A stretch of 64,000 nt of DNA from an uncultured Lachnospiraceae bacterium (GCA_910585965.1 CAJUHH010000004.1:1-64000), one strand, 5' to 3'; positions 39,509 through 49,181 are shown, numbered from the stretch's first letter. Notes: generated from the letters alone by a model not told the origin. Program-made: numbers and translations.

Positions 39509-40951
39509 ATGGGACAGCAGAAAGGAGCAGAATATATAGTGAAGAAAATATATGGGAATGACAGGGGAAGAAGAGTATTTTTTTTCATTTGCCTGGCAAT
39601 CAGTTTTGCGGCAATATGGGCCTATAATTTTATGACTCCCCTTATGTCGGACGACCTGTTGTTCCAGGCATCGGAATATCGTTCGCTGCTGGACATATTC
39701 CGGCAGGAATATAAGCAGTATATGACATGGACGGGGAGATCGGTGCTTCAGATTATTTTGAAAATATTCAGCCTGATGCCGAAGCGGGTTTTTGACCTAT
39801 GCAACAGTCTTTGCTTTGTGGCGCTTACTTTGTTGATTTATTGCAATGTAAAAGATCGGAAAAAATATGATGTTTTTCTTCTGGTACTGATTAATCTGTG
39901 CGTATGGAATTTCAGCGTGGATTTTGACCAGACCGTTTTGTGGCTGGGAGGAGCCTGCAATTATCTTTGGGGAGTTGTGATCCTGCTGGGCTTTCTGACG
40001 GTGTTCCGTTATTGCATGGATTCCGGCGAACGCATTGTTTTCGGTGGGGCCATAGCTTCTGACAGAGCCATGGAAAAAGGAGGACTTTGGAAAAAGGAGG
40101 TTCCAGTCAGTGTGCTGCTGTTTCTTTTTGGAATATTGGCCGGGTGGGGAAATGAGAATACATCCGGGGGCGGGATATTGATCGCCTTGCTGTTTGCTTT
40201 TCTTTCTTTCCGAAAAAAGAAGAAAATATATCCATGGACAATCGCTGGAATCGCCGGTATGGCTGTCGGTTTCCTTGCCATGGTGGCAGCGCCCGGCAAC
40301 AAGGCGAGGGGGGCGCTGATGAAAGCGGATGAAGCGTACAGCGGCTTTATGGTTTATGTGAGCAGGGGATTGAAGATCAATAAGGCGGTCAATGCATATA
40401 TGATGGTCTATATCGTAGTGATCTGTCTGCTTTGCGCATATTTGCTCTATAAAGGAAGAAAACTGGAAGAGTTGACGGATTCTTTTATTTTCTGCCTGGC
40501 AGGGCTGGCAACAAGCTACGTCCTGATACTGACGCCGGAACCGATGCCCCGCGCTTATTTCGGGGCGAATATCTTTTTTGCCATAGCATGTATACAGATG
40601 ATCCAGAGAATCCGGAAAGAGGATACTTTGCTGATTGCGCTGAAAACAGGAGGAATCGTCGCGGCAACGATCTGGATGTTCTTTTCCTATACGGAAAACG
40701 GGGCGAACCTGGCAAGGGTTCTGCGCGAGGTGAACGAGAGGGAAACGTATATCTTGGAGCAGACGGGGCAGGGGAATTATGATCTGACGCTCCCCATGCT
40801 AAGGCCGGAATTCCAGACAAAGTATAGTTTTATGTATGATAACGATATTTCCATGGAGGATGATTTTTGGATGAATGAAGTTTTCCGTATGAAATATGGA
40901 TTGAACAGTATAAAGGTTGTCCCAAGAGACGAGTGGGAAGAGGGGCAATGA
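39509..40951 (+). CDS. Polytopic membrane protein, DUF6056-like
   Basis: A membrane protein of about 480 residues with roughly ten to eleven hydrophobic segments. The N-terminal helix is followed by an extracytoplasmic MTPLMSDDLLF loop and a WTGRSVLQ motif, resembling DUF6056/GtrC-type lipid-linked glycosyltransferases that use polyprenyl-phosphate sugars. The C-terminal soluble tail (about 430-480) is outside the membrane. The start is uncertain: ATG 39509 is used here, while GTG 39539 has AAAGGAG at a longer spacing. It lies in the glycan cluster and overlaps the next gene by 4 nt. Confidence 0.72.
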   Translation: MGQQKGAEYIVKKIYGNDRGRRVFFFICLAISFAAIWAYNFMTPLMSDDLLFQASEYRSLLDIFRQEYKQYMTWTGRSVLQIILKIFSLMPKRVFDLCNSLCFVALTLLIYCNVKDRKKYDVFLLVLINLCVWNFSVDFDQTVLWLGGACNYLWGVVILLGFLTVFRYCMDSGERIVFGGAIASDRAMEKGGLWKKEVPVSVLLFLFGILAGWGNENTSGGGILIALLFAFLSFRKKKKIYPWTIAGIAGMAVGFLAMVAAPGNKARGALMKADEAYSGFMVYVSRGLKINKAVNAYMMVYIVVICLLCAYLLYKGRKLEELTDSFIFCLAGLATSYVLILTPEPMPRAYFGANIFFAIACIQMIQRIRKEDTLLIALKTGGIVAATIWMFFSYTENGANLARVLREVNERETYILEQTGQGNYDLTLPMLRPEFQTKYSFMYDNDISMEDDFWMNEVFRMKYGLNSIKVVPRDEWEEGQ

Positions 40952-41835
40952 TCACGGGACAGAGGAATGTGAGGAAGAAAATGAAGAAAACGGACACTTT
41001 TTTTGTGATTCATAATTTCAATACGGTGCCGGAGAAGCTGGTGGAATATTGCAGGGACTATATTATTTACGATGCCTCCACCGACCCGAAGGTGACGAAA
41101 GAGCTGGAAAGACGGGGATACCATTACGTGCATATCGAGAATACAGGGCATAATATCACCACCTATTTCCAGTATTTTGCGGATTATTATGACAGTCTGC
41201 CGGAATATGTATGCCTGTGCAAGGGAAATATGCTGGGCCGCCACTGCTCCAGGCAATATTTTGACCGTGTTTACGACAACCAATATTTCACCTTTTTATA
41301 TGAGGACAAGGATATTTTTGCAAAGCTGAAGGAGCAGGGGATTATGTCAAGGGAAGAGGATCCGATCGAATGCTTAGTAAGCGAATCCCATTATCTGGAG
41401 GAAAATACTTCCTGGTATGTGGAGTCCGAAAATCATCCCCACCGTTATTTTGACGAATATAACAGTCTGCTCGCTTTCCTTTATAAAAAACCGGTGATAC
41501 CGAAATACAACGTATTTTCCCCAGGAGCCTGTTATATTGTGGGGCGTTCCCAGATTAAAAAACATACGCCGGAGTTTTATCGGAATATGAATAAGATTAT
41601 GAATTATGGGATGTCGCCCAGCTTTCCATCGGAGGCGCACCATGTGGAGCGGATGCTGCCGGTTATATTTTGCGAATCCTACGAAGAAAATGAATGGATG
41701 AACGATGAGGCGCTGTTTGACCAAAAACTGGAAGAGAGGATACCTTTGATCCAGTTCCAGGACTCGATCAGGGGAAAACGGATGAAGAAACTGAGGAAGC
41801 TGGAATACCGGCTGAAGAAGGGAATCGGCTTATAA
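40948..41835 (+). CDS. DUF3431-like putative glycan-modifying protein
   Basis: A 295-residue soluble protein (FFVIHNFNTVPEKLVEYC at the N-terminus, YVHIENTGHNITTYFQY near 70, YVCLCKGNMLGRH near 95). The segment pattern resembles DUF3431 proteins, a group with a glycosyltransferase-like fold. No classical GT motif is certain. The start codon at 40948 overlaps the stop of the membrane protein gene (ATGA). The position between a transferase and an ABC exporter suggests a step in surface glycan assembly, by inference. Confidence 0.6.
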   Translation: MITGQRNVRKKMKKTDTFFVIHNFNTVPEKLVEYCRDYIIYDASTDPKVTKELERRGYHYVHIENTGHNITTYFQYFADYYDSLPEYVCLCKGNMLGRHCSRQYFDRVYDNQYFTFLYEDKDIFAKLKEQGIMSREEDPIECLVSESHYLEENTSWYVESENHPHRYFDEYNSLLAFLYKKPVIPKYNVFSPGACYIVGRSQIKKHTPEFYRNMNKIMNYGMSPSFPSEAHHVERMLPVIFCESYEENEWMNDEALFDQKLEERIPLIQFQDSIRGKRMKKLRKLEYRLKKGIGL

Positions 41836-41854
41836 AAGTCAGAGGATGGATAAT

Positions 41855-43600
41855 ATGTATAAAAAATTGATGGCAATTTTTAACCGGAAACAGAAAGTGC
41901 ATCTGATGTTCCTGGGAATTATGATTTTTGTAGGTGGTATTGTGGAAACGCTGGGAGTTTCTGCAATGCTGCCGGTGATTTCGGTGATTCTGGACCAGGA
42001 ATCCCTGCAGAGCTACGAGATCGTGGGAACGGTGATGGATATCCTGCATATAGAGAATATGCAGGCTTTTACCATGTTCCTGCTGGCGATGCTTATTGCG
42101 GTTTATGTATTGAAAAATCTGTATACGGTATGGCTGACTTATGAACAGAACCGTTTTATTACCATAAATAAAAATAAAATGATCAGCCAGGTGCTGCGGG
42201 AATTTCTAAACAGGCCATATGAGTTCTATTTGGATGCGGATATCCCGACGGTATTTCGAATGACGGACTCCGATATTCCCAATCTGTTCCAGCTGATGAT
42301 GGTTCTGTTGCAATTTGCATCCGAAGCTATTGTATTTATCTTTCTGGCAGGAGTCCTCGTCGTAACCGACTGGAAGATGGCGGTGATGATGGTGGGCGTA
42401 TTCGGCATTGTCACCATACTGATGAGCAAGGGGATGAAGCCGAGGCTGAATGCTTTGGGGAAAAAGAACCAGGAGATCCAGTCCAGGATCGCCAAGTGGA
42501 GAATACAAGCTATTTATGGGATAAAGGATGTGAAGGTTCTCCACCGGGAAGAATTTTTTGCGTATAATTATGAAAATTCCGGGAGATACGGGGCGACGCT
42601 TTCCCAGAAATATGCGGTGCTGAACTGCATTCCGAAAAATTTGATCGAGACGGTGTTTATCGGCAGTCTGGTGGGGTATATTATGGTATATATCGGGACG
42701 GGCAACGATGTGGACAAGCTTGTTACTGTGCTATCCATTTATGCGGTGGCGGCGATCCGGCTGATGCCGTGTCTGAACAGGATTAATACCTATCTGGCGG
42801 AGATCGCCTATAACCAGCCCTGCCTGGATTATGTTTATGAGAATATGAAAGTCAGCAGGAAGAGCATGGAGGAAAACAGCTATCTGAGAACCGGGGATTA
42901 CGGAAAGAAAATGGGGATCCACGATAAGATCGAGCTGAAAAATATTACCTATGCTTATCCGAATACGGAGAAAAAGATTTTCGACCAGGCGAATATGACG
43001 ATTCCCTATGGAAAATCGGTGGGCATTATGGGAACTTCCGGGGCAGGAAAGTCAACGGCGGTGGATATTATACTAGGGCTGCTGCATGTGCAGGAGGGGA
43101 GTATTACGTGTGACGGCAAAAATATTTTTGAAAGCTATGCTTCCTGGCTGGCTCAGGTCGGCTATATTCCCCAGACTATTTACCTGGTGGATGAATCTAT
43201 AAGGGAAAATATCGGTTTTGGCATTAAGGTGGAAGATATTGATGAAAAAAGGGTTTGGGAAACGTTGGAAGAAGCGCAGTTGAAAGATTTCGTGGAATCT
43301 CTGCCGGAAGGGCTGGATACGAAGGTGGGCGAAAGAGGGGTAAGGCTTTCCGGCGGGCAGCGGCAGAGGATCGGCATTGCCAGGGCGCTGTACCATAATC
43401 CTGAGATACTCGTGTTCGACGAGGCGACTTCGGCGCTGGACAATGAAACGGAGGCGGCTTTGATGGAGGCGATCAACAGTTTCCATGGGAAAAAGACGAT
43501 GATTATTATTGCCCATCGATTGAATACGATTGAGAACTGTGATATAATTTATAAGGTTTCAGAAGGGAAGATCGAAGAGGTTAGGAGGAGAGAGGGATAA
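41855..43600 (+). CDS. ABC exporter, fused permease-ATPase
   Basis: A 581-residue half-transporter with six membrane helices in the first 315 residues. The ATPase domain has Walker A MGTSGAGKSTAVD (about 391-403), signature RLSGGQRQRIGIARAL (about 489-504), Walker B ILVFDEATSALD and the H-loop IIIAHRLNTIEN. This layout is typical of MsbA/PglK-like flippases for lipid-linked oligosaccharides or of lipid exporters. In this cluster it probably flips or exports the glycan. ATG 41855 was chosen for its spacing to AGAGG. Confidence 0.88.
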   Translation: MYKKLMAIFNRKQKVHLMFLGIMIFVGGIVETLGVSAMLPVISVILDQESLQSYEIVGTVMDILHIENMQAFTMFLLAMLIAVYVLKNLYTVWLTYEQNRFITINKNKMISQVLREFLNRPYEFYLDADIPTVFRMTDSDIPNLFQLMMVLLQFASEAIVFIFLAGVLVVTDWKMAVMMVGVFGIVTILMSKGMKPRLNALGKKNQEIQSRIAKWRIQAIYGIKDVKVLHREEFFAYNYENSGRYGATLSQKYAVLNCIPKNLIETVFIGSLVGYIMVYIGTGNDVDKLVTVLSIYAVAAIRLMPCLNRINTYLAEIAYNQPCLDYVYENMKVSRKSMEENSYLRTGDYGKKMGIHDKIELKNITYAYPNTEKKIFDQANMTIPYGKSVGIMGTSGAGKSTAVDIILGLLHVQEGSITCDGKNIFESYASWLAQVGYIPQTIYLVDESIRENIGFGIKVEDIDEKRVWETLEEAQLKDFVESLPEGLDTKVGERGVRLSGGQRQRIGIARALYHNPEILVFDEATSALDNETEAALMEAINSFHGKKTMIIIAHRLNTIENCDIIYKVSEGKIEEVRRREG

Positions 43601-43740
43601 TGAGGGTCTTGAAAAGGGCTGTGATCGGGGGCGTTATTGCGGCGGCAGTGGCTGTATCGCTTTATTTCGCGTATGTAGGGAGCAATATCAGCAGTACAAG
43701 GATGACGCCGGTGACTGTGGTCTCGGAAGTGCTGGAATAA
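43600..43740 (+). CDS. 46-residue single-pass membrane peptide
   Basis: A small frame starting MRVLKRAVIGGVIAAAVAV, with one membrane helix at about 8-26 and a short polar tail ending SEVLE. It overlaps the ABC exporter stop by one base (TAATG) and GGAGGAGAGAGGG lies just upstream, so it is very likely translated. It could be a small accessory subunit of the exporter. No family is recognised. Confidence 0.6.
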   Translation: MRVLKRAVIGGVIAAAVAVSLYFAYVGSNISSTRMTPVTVVSEVLE

Positions 43741-43795
43741 AGAAGGGGATGCGGCGCATAGAACGAGACAGAAAGGGCATATAAAAGGAGATACT

Positions 43796-44782
43796 ATGGA
43801 AGAAATCAGACTGGGTACGATCGGGTCGGGACCTATCGTGCATTCGATACTCGATAATGTGGCGGTTACGGACGGGATCCGGCTTGCGGCGGTATATTCG
43901 AGAACCGAAGAAAAGGGAGGCCGGCTTGCGGCAGAGTATGGCGCGGATAAAGTGTATACGGATCTGGATGAATTTTTGAAGGATGAGGAGGTCAATGTGG
44001 TTTATGTTGCATCTCCCAACCTTCTGCATTATGAGCAGACAAAAAAAGCGTTGCTGGCAGGCAAAAACGTAGTCTGTGAGAAGCCGTTCTGCACGAAGGC
44101 GGAACAGGCGCGGGAATTGGCCGCGCTGGCGAAGGAGAAACGTCTGCTTCTGGTGGACGCGGTGCCGACTGCATTCCTGCCTAACTTTGAAGTGGTAAAA
44201 AGAGAACTTCCCAAGGTTGGAAAAGTGAAGCTGGTGCTTGGCAGTTTCAGCCAGTATTCCAGCCGTTATGACCAGGTGCTGAAAGGCGAGAAGCCCAATG
44301 TCTTCAATCCCCAATATGGCGGCGGATGCCTGATGGATATTAATTTTTACAATGTGTACCTGAATGTGGCTTTGTTTGGAAAACCACAGGAGGCTGTTTA
44401 TTATCCGAACATTTATGAAGGGCTGGCGGATACTTCAGGAATTCTGGTTATGAAATATGACGGGTTTGTAAGCGAATCGGCAGGGGCAAAGGATACCTGG
44501 GGCGTGAATTCTTTTCAGATTGAAGGGGAAAAAGGCTATATTTATGTGAAAAGCGGAAGCAACAGAATGGCTGAAGTCCAAGTGGTCACGAAGGATTCGG
44601 AGGAAAATTTTAACGAGCAGGAGAAGCCAAACCCATGGTTTTATGAAGTGGAAAAATTGGCGAAGCTTTTATTGGACGAAGATTATGATACGATTTATCA
44701 GGGACTTGACGTTATGGTCGATGTGATGGAAGTCTTGGAATCGGCGAGGAAGAAAGCGGGAATTCTTTTCCCGGGGGATTAA
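43796..44782 (+). CDS. Gfo/Idh/MocA-family oxidoreductase
   Basis: A 328-residue NAD(P)-dependent sugar oxidoreductase. The N-terminal Rossmann fold is GTIGSGPIVHSILDN (about 7-21), with VVYVASPNLLHYEQTKKAL (about 67-85) and the catalytic CEKPFCTKAEQA near 95-106 (EKP motif). The C-terminal domain is a beta-sheet oligomerisation half. Such enzymes oxidise or reduce sugars or nucleotide sugars. Here it may make a precursor for the upstream glycan genes, or act on aminosugars of the following locus. AAAGGAG precedes ATG 43796. Confidence 0.87.
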   Translation: MEEIRLGTIGSGPIVHSILDNVAVTDGIRLAAVYSRTEEKGGRLAAEYGADKVYTDLDEFLKDEEVNVVYVASPNLLHYEQTKKALLAGKNVVCEKPFCTKAEQARELAALAKEKRLLLVDAVPTAFLPNFEVVKRELPKVGKVKLVLGSFSQYSSRYDQVLKGEKPNVFNPQYGGGCLMDINFYNVYLNVALFGKPQEAVYYPNIYEGLADTSGILVMKYDGFVSESAGAKDTWGVNSFQIEGEKGYIYVKSGSNRMAEVQVVTKDSEENFNEQEKPNPWFYEVEKLAKLLLDEDYDTIYQGLDVMVDVMEVLESARKKAGILFPGD

Positions 44783-44800
44783 ATTAAAAAATTTAAATTA

Positions 44801-44845
44801 AAAAAATCGGGCTGGAGAAGAGTCATCTTCTCCGGCCCGATTTTT
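44801..44845. terminator. Bidirectional terminator
   Basis: ATCGGGCTGGAGAAG (44806-44820) pairs with CTTCTCCGGCCCGAT (44827-44841), with an A-run before and a T-run after. It ends both the plus-strand oxidoreductase and the minus-strand gatZ unit. Confidence 0.92.
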
Positions 44846-44854
44846 GGCTTTATT

Positions 44855-46150
44855 TTACTCGGCTACTGCATATTCGTAATCCAGCATAAAGTTGGTGACA
44901 CCGTCCAAAGCCAGTTCCTTCGGCTCTAAAGACAGAACGCCGTCACGCACTTTCGCGTAGGAAACGGGCATATACTGGTGGAGCATATTCATAGGGATCG
45001 GATATTCCCGCAGGTTATCGAATAATTGGTTGATGGATTCGGTGACTTCGGGCTGGCCAATATAGTAACGGGCGCGGTCAGAGAAACTGTATTTTCTCGC
45101 CAGTGCCAGCTGCTTGTCATCGCCGTGGTAGTGCTTCTGCCAGTTGCCGGGTTCTGCTAACATCACTTTTTCCAACGTTCCGATAAAATCGGCCTGTTTT
45201 TCTTCCGGCACCAATTCTTTTTCCATGAAGCTTAAGGCGAACAGAGCCTCTCGCAGCCCATAAGTCAGGGCGGGGCCTACCTTTAAAATAGCAATGCCGT
45301 CATTTACCATGTTTTTCAGGCATTCCGCGCTCTGGTAATCGGTGGAGTGGCCTTCAAAGCATACTTCGGGATATTTTTCCAGCGCAGCGCAAAGAGCAGT
45401 TGCCGCATCATGGTCATAAAGGAATACCTGGTCATCGCCGAATTCTACGCCGGGCTGTACAACAACGGCCACGACATCTTTCCAGCCTTCCCCTACGCCG
45501 GCTTCTTCAAAGATATGTTTATAGGTGGCAATGGTATCCTGGAATGCCTCCGGGCTGGTGACGGACAGACTGTCTTCCGCTTCCTGCGCGCCGCCGGGAA
45601 TCGGAACTTCGCTTCCGATAATAAAGACAGGGCGCATGGCATCGGGAACTTCTGCTTTCCGCTCTTCATATCCCTTCATGGAGGCTTTATAAAGCTCCGC
45701 TCCGCGGCGGGCGATGGTTTCTGTAGACAAAAGTCCTTCCGGGTCGTCGGCTACTTTCATGCTGGTATCCAAATGAATTTTCGTAAATCCTGCTTTTGCA
45801 TACTGGTAAACCAATTCAACGGATTTTTCCATGGCTTCCTTCTCGGGAAGGTTCTGCCAGGTCAGGGGACCAAGATGGTCGCCGCCCAGAATGATCAGTT
45901 CTTTGGGAACACCGATTTCCCCGGCCATTTTCTGGATCATTTCATAAAAATCTTTGGGAAGCATTCCGGTATAGCCTCCGTATTGGTTGACTTGGTTTGC
46001 CGTGGCTTCGATCAGCACAGGCGCATGGAGCAGTTTGGCGCGTCTTAATATAATTTCAAGCGCCAGCGGGTTAGCGGTACAATAAGAAGGAATCCCGCAC
46101 TTCTTTCCTTGCCTGCGTTGTTCCATCATTTCTTGAATCGGGTGTTTCAT
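44855..46150 (-). CDS. kbaZ: Tagatose-1,6-bisphosphate aldolase non-catalytic subunit (GatZ/KbaZ-like)
   Basis: A 431-residue class II D-tagatose-bisphosphate aldolase accessory subunit or tagatose-6-phosphate-binding protein. Visible family segments are GIPSYCTANPLALEIILRRA near 16-35, ATANQVNQYGGYTG near 48-61, GGDHLGPLTWQNLP near 90-103, HLDTSMKVADDPEG near 127-140 and GPALTYGLREALFAL near 292-306. It serves the galactosamine/tagatose branch with KbaY, whose gene is not in the window. ATG 46150 follows AAAGGAGAAAAACA. It is 37 nt downstream of nagA in the same direction, forming an operon for N-acetylgalactosamine use. Confidence 0.88.
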   Translation of the reverse strand: MKHPIQEMMEQRRQGKKCGIPSYCTANPLALEIILRRAKLLHAPVLIEATANQVNQYGGYTGMLPKDFYEMIQKMAGEIGVPKELIILGGDHLGPLTWQNLPEKEAMEKSVELVYQYAKAGFTKIHLDTSMKVADDPEGLLSTETIARRGAELYKASMKGYEERKAEVPDAMRPVFIIGSEVPIPGGAQEAEDSLSVTSPEAFQDTIATYKHIFEEAGVGEGWKDVVAVVVQPGVEFGDDQVFLYDHDAATALCAALEKYPEVCFEGHSTDYQSAECLKNMVNDGIAILKVGPALTYGLREALFALSFMEKELVPEEKQADFIGTLEKVMLAEPGNWQKHYHGDDKQLALARKYSFSDRARYYIGQPEVTESINQLFDNLREYPIPMNMLHQYMPVSYAKVRDGVLSLEPKELALDGVTNFMLDYEYAVAE

Positions 46151-46187
46151 TGTTTTTCTCCTTTCGCAATTCATCGGTAGCTAATCA

Positions 46188-47330
46188 TCAAGGCAGCTGG
46201 GGCTGGCCCATACGGTAGGTCTGGCGGACCTGGTAGTCGTGTTCGAGAACGACCAGATCGGCATCCATGCCCACGCCGATCATACCTTTGCGGTTATCTA
46301 CGCCGATGCAGCGGGCGGGATTGATCGTACAGGAATTGATCGCATAGTTAAACGGCACCATGGCTTCTTCCACCAGAATGCGGAGTCCGTCGTTCAGCTT
46401 CAGGGTAGAACCTGCCAGGCCGCCGGTGGAGGTCAGATGGGCGCTTCCGTCGGGATAGATTTCGATTTCGTTGCCGCCGAAGATATAACGGCTTCCTGCC
46501 GGAGAGCCTTTTGCCATCAGGGCATCAGAGATCATGATGGAATAGTCAGGGCCTTTCGACATAAAATAGTTGTTCAGCGCGGCTGTCGTGGAATGGTTGC
46601 CGTCACAGATGATCTCGCCGTACATCGTGCGGATACGGTAAGCGGCGCCGACCAAACCATTGGCGCGGTGGTTAAAAGGCGTCATGCCGTTATATACATG
46701 GGTCATGGAACGTGCGCCGTGCGCGTAGGCCATGGCCGCCTGTTCATAAGTCGCTGCGGAATGACCGATGCTGACAACAACATGGTTCTCCGTCAAATAA
46801 TGAGTCAGGGCAAAGTCATCATCGGTTTCAGTCGCCATGGTAATATAGCGGATATTTCCTTTGGCCGCTTCCTGGTAGCGTTTGAACTGTTCGATCGTGG
46901 GCTTGACAATATGCTGTTCCGGCTGTGCGCCCTTATATACCATGTCCAGATAAGGTCCTTCAAAATGAATGCCCAGGATTTCAGCGCCTTCATAGCCGTC
47001 TTCCATCACTTTGGCTACGTTGGCTACCGCTTTTGTAAGAACCTCTTCGCTTTGCGTGATGGTGGTGGCCAGAAAACCGGTCACGCCTTCGCTGACTACA
47101 TTTTTTGTCCAGTTACGCAGCCCCTCTTCATTGGCATCATTCGTATCAAAGCCGTATGCGCCGTGGCAGTGGATATCCAGGAATCCGGGAACGATCCTCA
47201 GATCTTCGTAATCGACATCGGCGGGCCGACTGCCGTAAGGAAGGATATCTGCAATTTTGCCATCCCTTATATCAAGCTCGGCTGCCATAAACTGATCTGC
47301 AATCCACATTTTTTTACCTTGAATTAGCAT
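46188..47330 (-). CDS. nagA: N-acetylglucosamine-6-phosphate deacetylase
   Basis: A 380-residue amidohydrolase that removes acetate from N-acetylhexosamine-6-phosphate. HCHGAYGFDTND near residue 54 carries metal ligands and GIHFEGPYLD (about 125-134) the Glu ligand. MTHVYNGMTPFNHRANGLVG lies near 213-232, and the catalytic Asp is in IMISDALMAKGSPAG near 271-285. Enzymes next to AgaS and mannose-class PTS genes often act on GalNAc-6-phosphate (AgaA). ATG 47330 follows GGAGGTTTTTTTC. It diverges from the agaS operon across a promoter region. Confidence 0.92.
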   Translation of the reverse strand: MLIQGKKMWIADQFMAAELDIRDGKIADILPYGSRPADVDYEDLRIVPGFLDIHCHGAYGFDTNDANEEGLRNWTKNVVSEGVTGFLATTITQSEEVLTKAVANVAKVMEDGYEGAEILGIHFEGPYLDMVYKGAQPEQHIVKPTIEQFKRYQEAAKGNIRYITMATETDDDFALTHYLTENHVVVSIGHSAATYEQAAMAYAHGARSMTHVYNGMTPFNHRANGLVGAAYRIRTMYGEIICDGNHSTTAALNNYFMSKGPDYSIMISDALMAKGSPAGSRYIFGGNEIEIYPDGSAHLTSTGGLAGSTLKLNDGLRILVEEAMVPFNYAINSCTINPARCIGVDNRKGMIGVGMDADLVVLEHDYQVRQTYRMGQPQLP

Positions 47331-47448
47331 GAAAAAAACCTCCTGTCTGAAAATTTAATTATTTCTATTATTATATCTCATTATAGCATTGAATAAGCGA
47401 ATGAAGTTGTATTTTTTGAGTGATTCATTATCAGTTTTAGTAGCTGTA

Positions 47449-47478
47449 TTGTTTTTTGTGAAAATACTGCGGTATAAT
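47449..47478 (+). promoter_or_regulatory. Likely promoter of the agaS operon
   Basis: TTGTTT (47449-47454), 18-bp spacer, TATAAT (47473-47478), about 80 bp before the agaS start. Downstream AAAAGTATATGTTACATACTTT (about 47496-47517) is an imperfect dyad that may bind a regulator. Confidence 0.6.
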
Positions 47479-47555
47479 TTAACCATACGTTGCGAAAAGT
47501 ATATGTTACATACTTTATGTCATTAGAAAATGAATTATATAAGGAGGACAAAAAA

Positions 47556-48734
47556 ATGAACATTTTTGACATTTCCCCGGAAAAGATGAAAGAGACCTCC
47601 TCTGTGTTCACACTGACGGAAATCAACCAGCAGCCTTCTACATGGAAGAAGACCTGCGTACAGATTGCAGGCTGCAAGGATGAACTCCAGGCGTTTCTGG
47701 ACCAGGTGTTAAAGGCAGAGGATTTTGATATCGTGCTGACGGGGGCGGGAACAAGTGAATTCGTAGGGAATTCTTTATACCAGGCGTTGAACGGAAGATA
47801 TGGCTATAAGGTAAAATCTTATGCAACGACAGATATCGTGCCTTCCCCGGAAAATTTCCTTTCCCGTACGAAGCCGACAATTCTTGTAAGTTTTGGGCGT
47901 TCCGGCAATTCCCCCGAGTCGATCGGCGCGGTGGAAGCTGCGGAAGTTGTATGCCAGAACTTGTATCATCTGTTTGTGACATGCAACCATGAAGGAAGCC
48001 TTTCTAAAATGGCGGGAGAAAGAAAGAACTGCTTCGCCCTGAATCTGACACCGGAGACCCATGACCAGTCCTTTGCCATGACATCCAGCTTTTCCAATAT
48101 GTATATGGCAACCTATCTGGCGTTTAACCTGGATCGTCTGGATGAGATTACGGCGAAAATTGAGAAAGTCGGCGAGGCTGCAACAGACTTTTTGGAGAAC
48201 GGATACCCTGTGGCGCAGAAGATCGTGGATGAATTTGATTTCAACCGCATCGTATACTTGGGCAATGTGGCGTTAAAAGGTGTTTCTCAGGAATCTGCCC
48301 TGAAGATGCTGGAACTGACGGCAGGACAGGTGGCGACCATGTATGATTCCCCGCTCGGATTCCGCCACGGCCCCAAATCGATTATCGATGACAGGACATT
48401 GACTGTTATATATTTGAGCGACGATCCATACCGCAGGAAATACGAGCTGGATTTGATCAAGGAAATGAGTCCCCAGAGAAAGAAAAACCGCATTGTGGCA
48501 GTGATGAATACGCCTTGTGAAGAAGCGAAGGAACTGGTAGATTACACGGTGGAACTGTCGATCGGCCAGCCGATGGAAAATGTTCTTCTCGGTTTTGCAT
48601 ATGTTGTATTTGCGCAGACCCTTGCAGCGATGAAATCCCTGGCGCTGGGAATCACGCCGGACAATCCATGTCCTACCGGAGAGGTAAACAGGGTAGTGAA
48701 GGGCGTAACATTATATCCATATACATTGAAATAG
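47556..48734 (+). CDS. agaS: AgaS-type SIS domain galactosamine-6-phosphate deaminase/isomerase
   Basis: A 392-residue protein with two SIS domains. The phosphosugar-binding loops are GAGTSEFVGNS (about 65-75) and FGRSGNSPESIGA (about 111-123), and DSPLGFRHGPKSI near 265-277 carries the catalytic Glu/His-bearing region typical of AgaS. It converts galactosamine-6-phosphate to tagatose-6-phosphate and ammonia. ATG 47556 was chosen because AAGGAGG precedes it by eight bases. It is the first gene of the plus-strand unit and is followed by the PTS IIA gene. Confidence 0.9.
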   Translation: MNIFDISPEKMKETSSVFTLTEINQQPSTWKKTCVQIAGCKDELQAFLDQVLKAEDFDIVLTGAGTSEFVGNSLYQALNGRYGYKVKSYATTDIVPSPENFLSRTKPTILVSFGRSGNSPESIGAVEAAEVVCQNLYHLFVTCNHEGSLSKMAGERKNCFALNLTPETHDQSFAMTSSFSNMYMATYLAFNLDRLDEITAKIEKVGEAATDFLENGYPVAQKIVDEFDFNRIVYLGNVALKGVSQESALKMLELTAGQVATMYDSPLGFRHGPKSIIDDRTLTVIYLSDDPYRRKYELDLIKEMSPQRKKNRIVAVMNTPCEEAKELVDYTVELSIGQPMENVLLGFAYVVFAQTLAAMKSLALGITPDNPCPTGEVNRVVKGVTLYPYTLK

Positions 48735-48746
48735 GAGGGTACTATT

Positions 48747-49181
48747 ATGGTAGGGTTATTGATTACTGGGCATGGCCATTTTGCGACCGGGCTTGGCTCC
48801 AGCCTGAAGCTGATTACAGGCAATACGGAAAATATTGTTTATGTGGATTTTGAAGCGGATCATTCTACGGATACGTTGACAGAGAACATAAATAAGGGAC
48901 TGGATGAGTTAAAAGATTGTGACGGCGTTCTTGTTCTTTCCGATCTGGCGGGAGGCTCTCCGTTCAAGAGTGCAGTGGAATGCAAGGTTGCACGGCCGGA
49001 CCAGGCAATCGAAGTGTTGGCAGGTTCCAACCTTCCTATGCTGATTGAAGGCTCTATGGCAATGGCGGCGTTCGATTCACCCCTGGATATGGCTCAGTCG
49101 CTGATCGAGACAGGAAAAGATTATATTGTTCGGTTTGAGCTTACGGCTCATGAGGACAATGCGGAAGAAGACGGAATTTAA
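48747..49181 (+). CDS. agaF: PTS mannose/N-acetylgalactosamine-class IIA component
   Basis: A 144-residue EIIA-Man domain. The phosphorylated His lies in LLITGHGHFATGLG at about residues 4-17, followed by the family segments DFEADHSTDTL and LSDLAGGSPFKSA. It accepts phosphate from HPr and passes it to the IIB protein. It follows agaS by 12 nt and precedes the yajC-like gene. The IIB, IIC and IID genes lie beyond the AraC gene at 51.1-53.3 kb, so the PTS is split in two transcription units. Confidence 0.9.
   Translation: MVGLLITGHGHFATGLGSSLKLITGNTENIVYVDFEADHSTDTLTENINKGLDELKDCDGVLVLSDLAGGSPFKSAVECKVARPDQAIEVLAGSNLPMLIEGSMAMAAFDSPLDMAQSLIETGKDYIVRFELTAHEDNAEEDGI

Noticed and set aside
45347..46048. 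Long plus-strand open frame opposite kbaZ (233 codons)
   Set aside because: It lies entirely antisense to a well-recognised gene, has no ribosome site and no domain; it reflects codon bias of the real gene. The same holds for 46239-47327 opposite nagA and 50966-51730 opposite the PTS IIB region.
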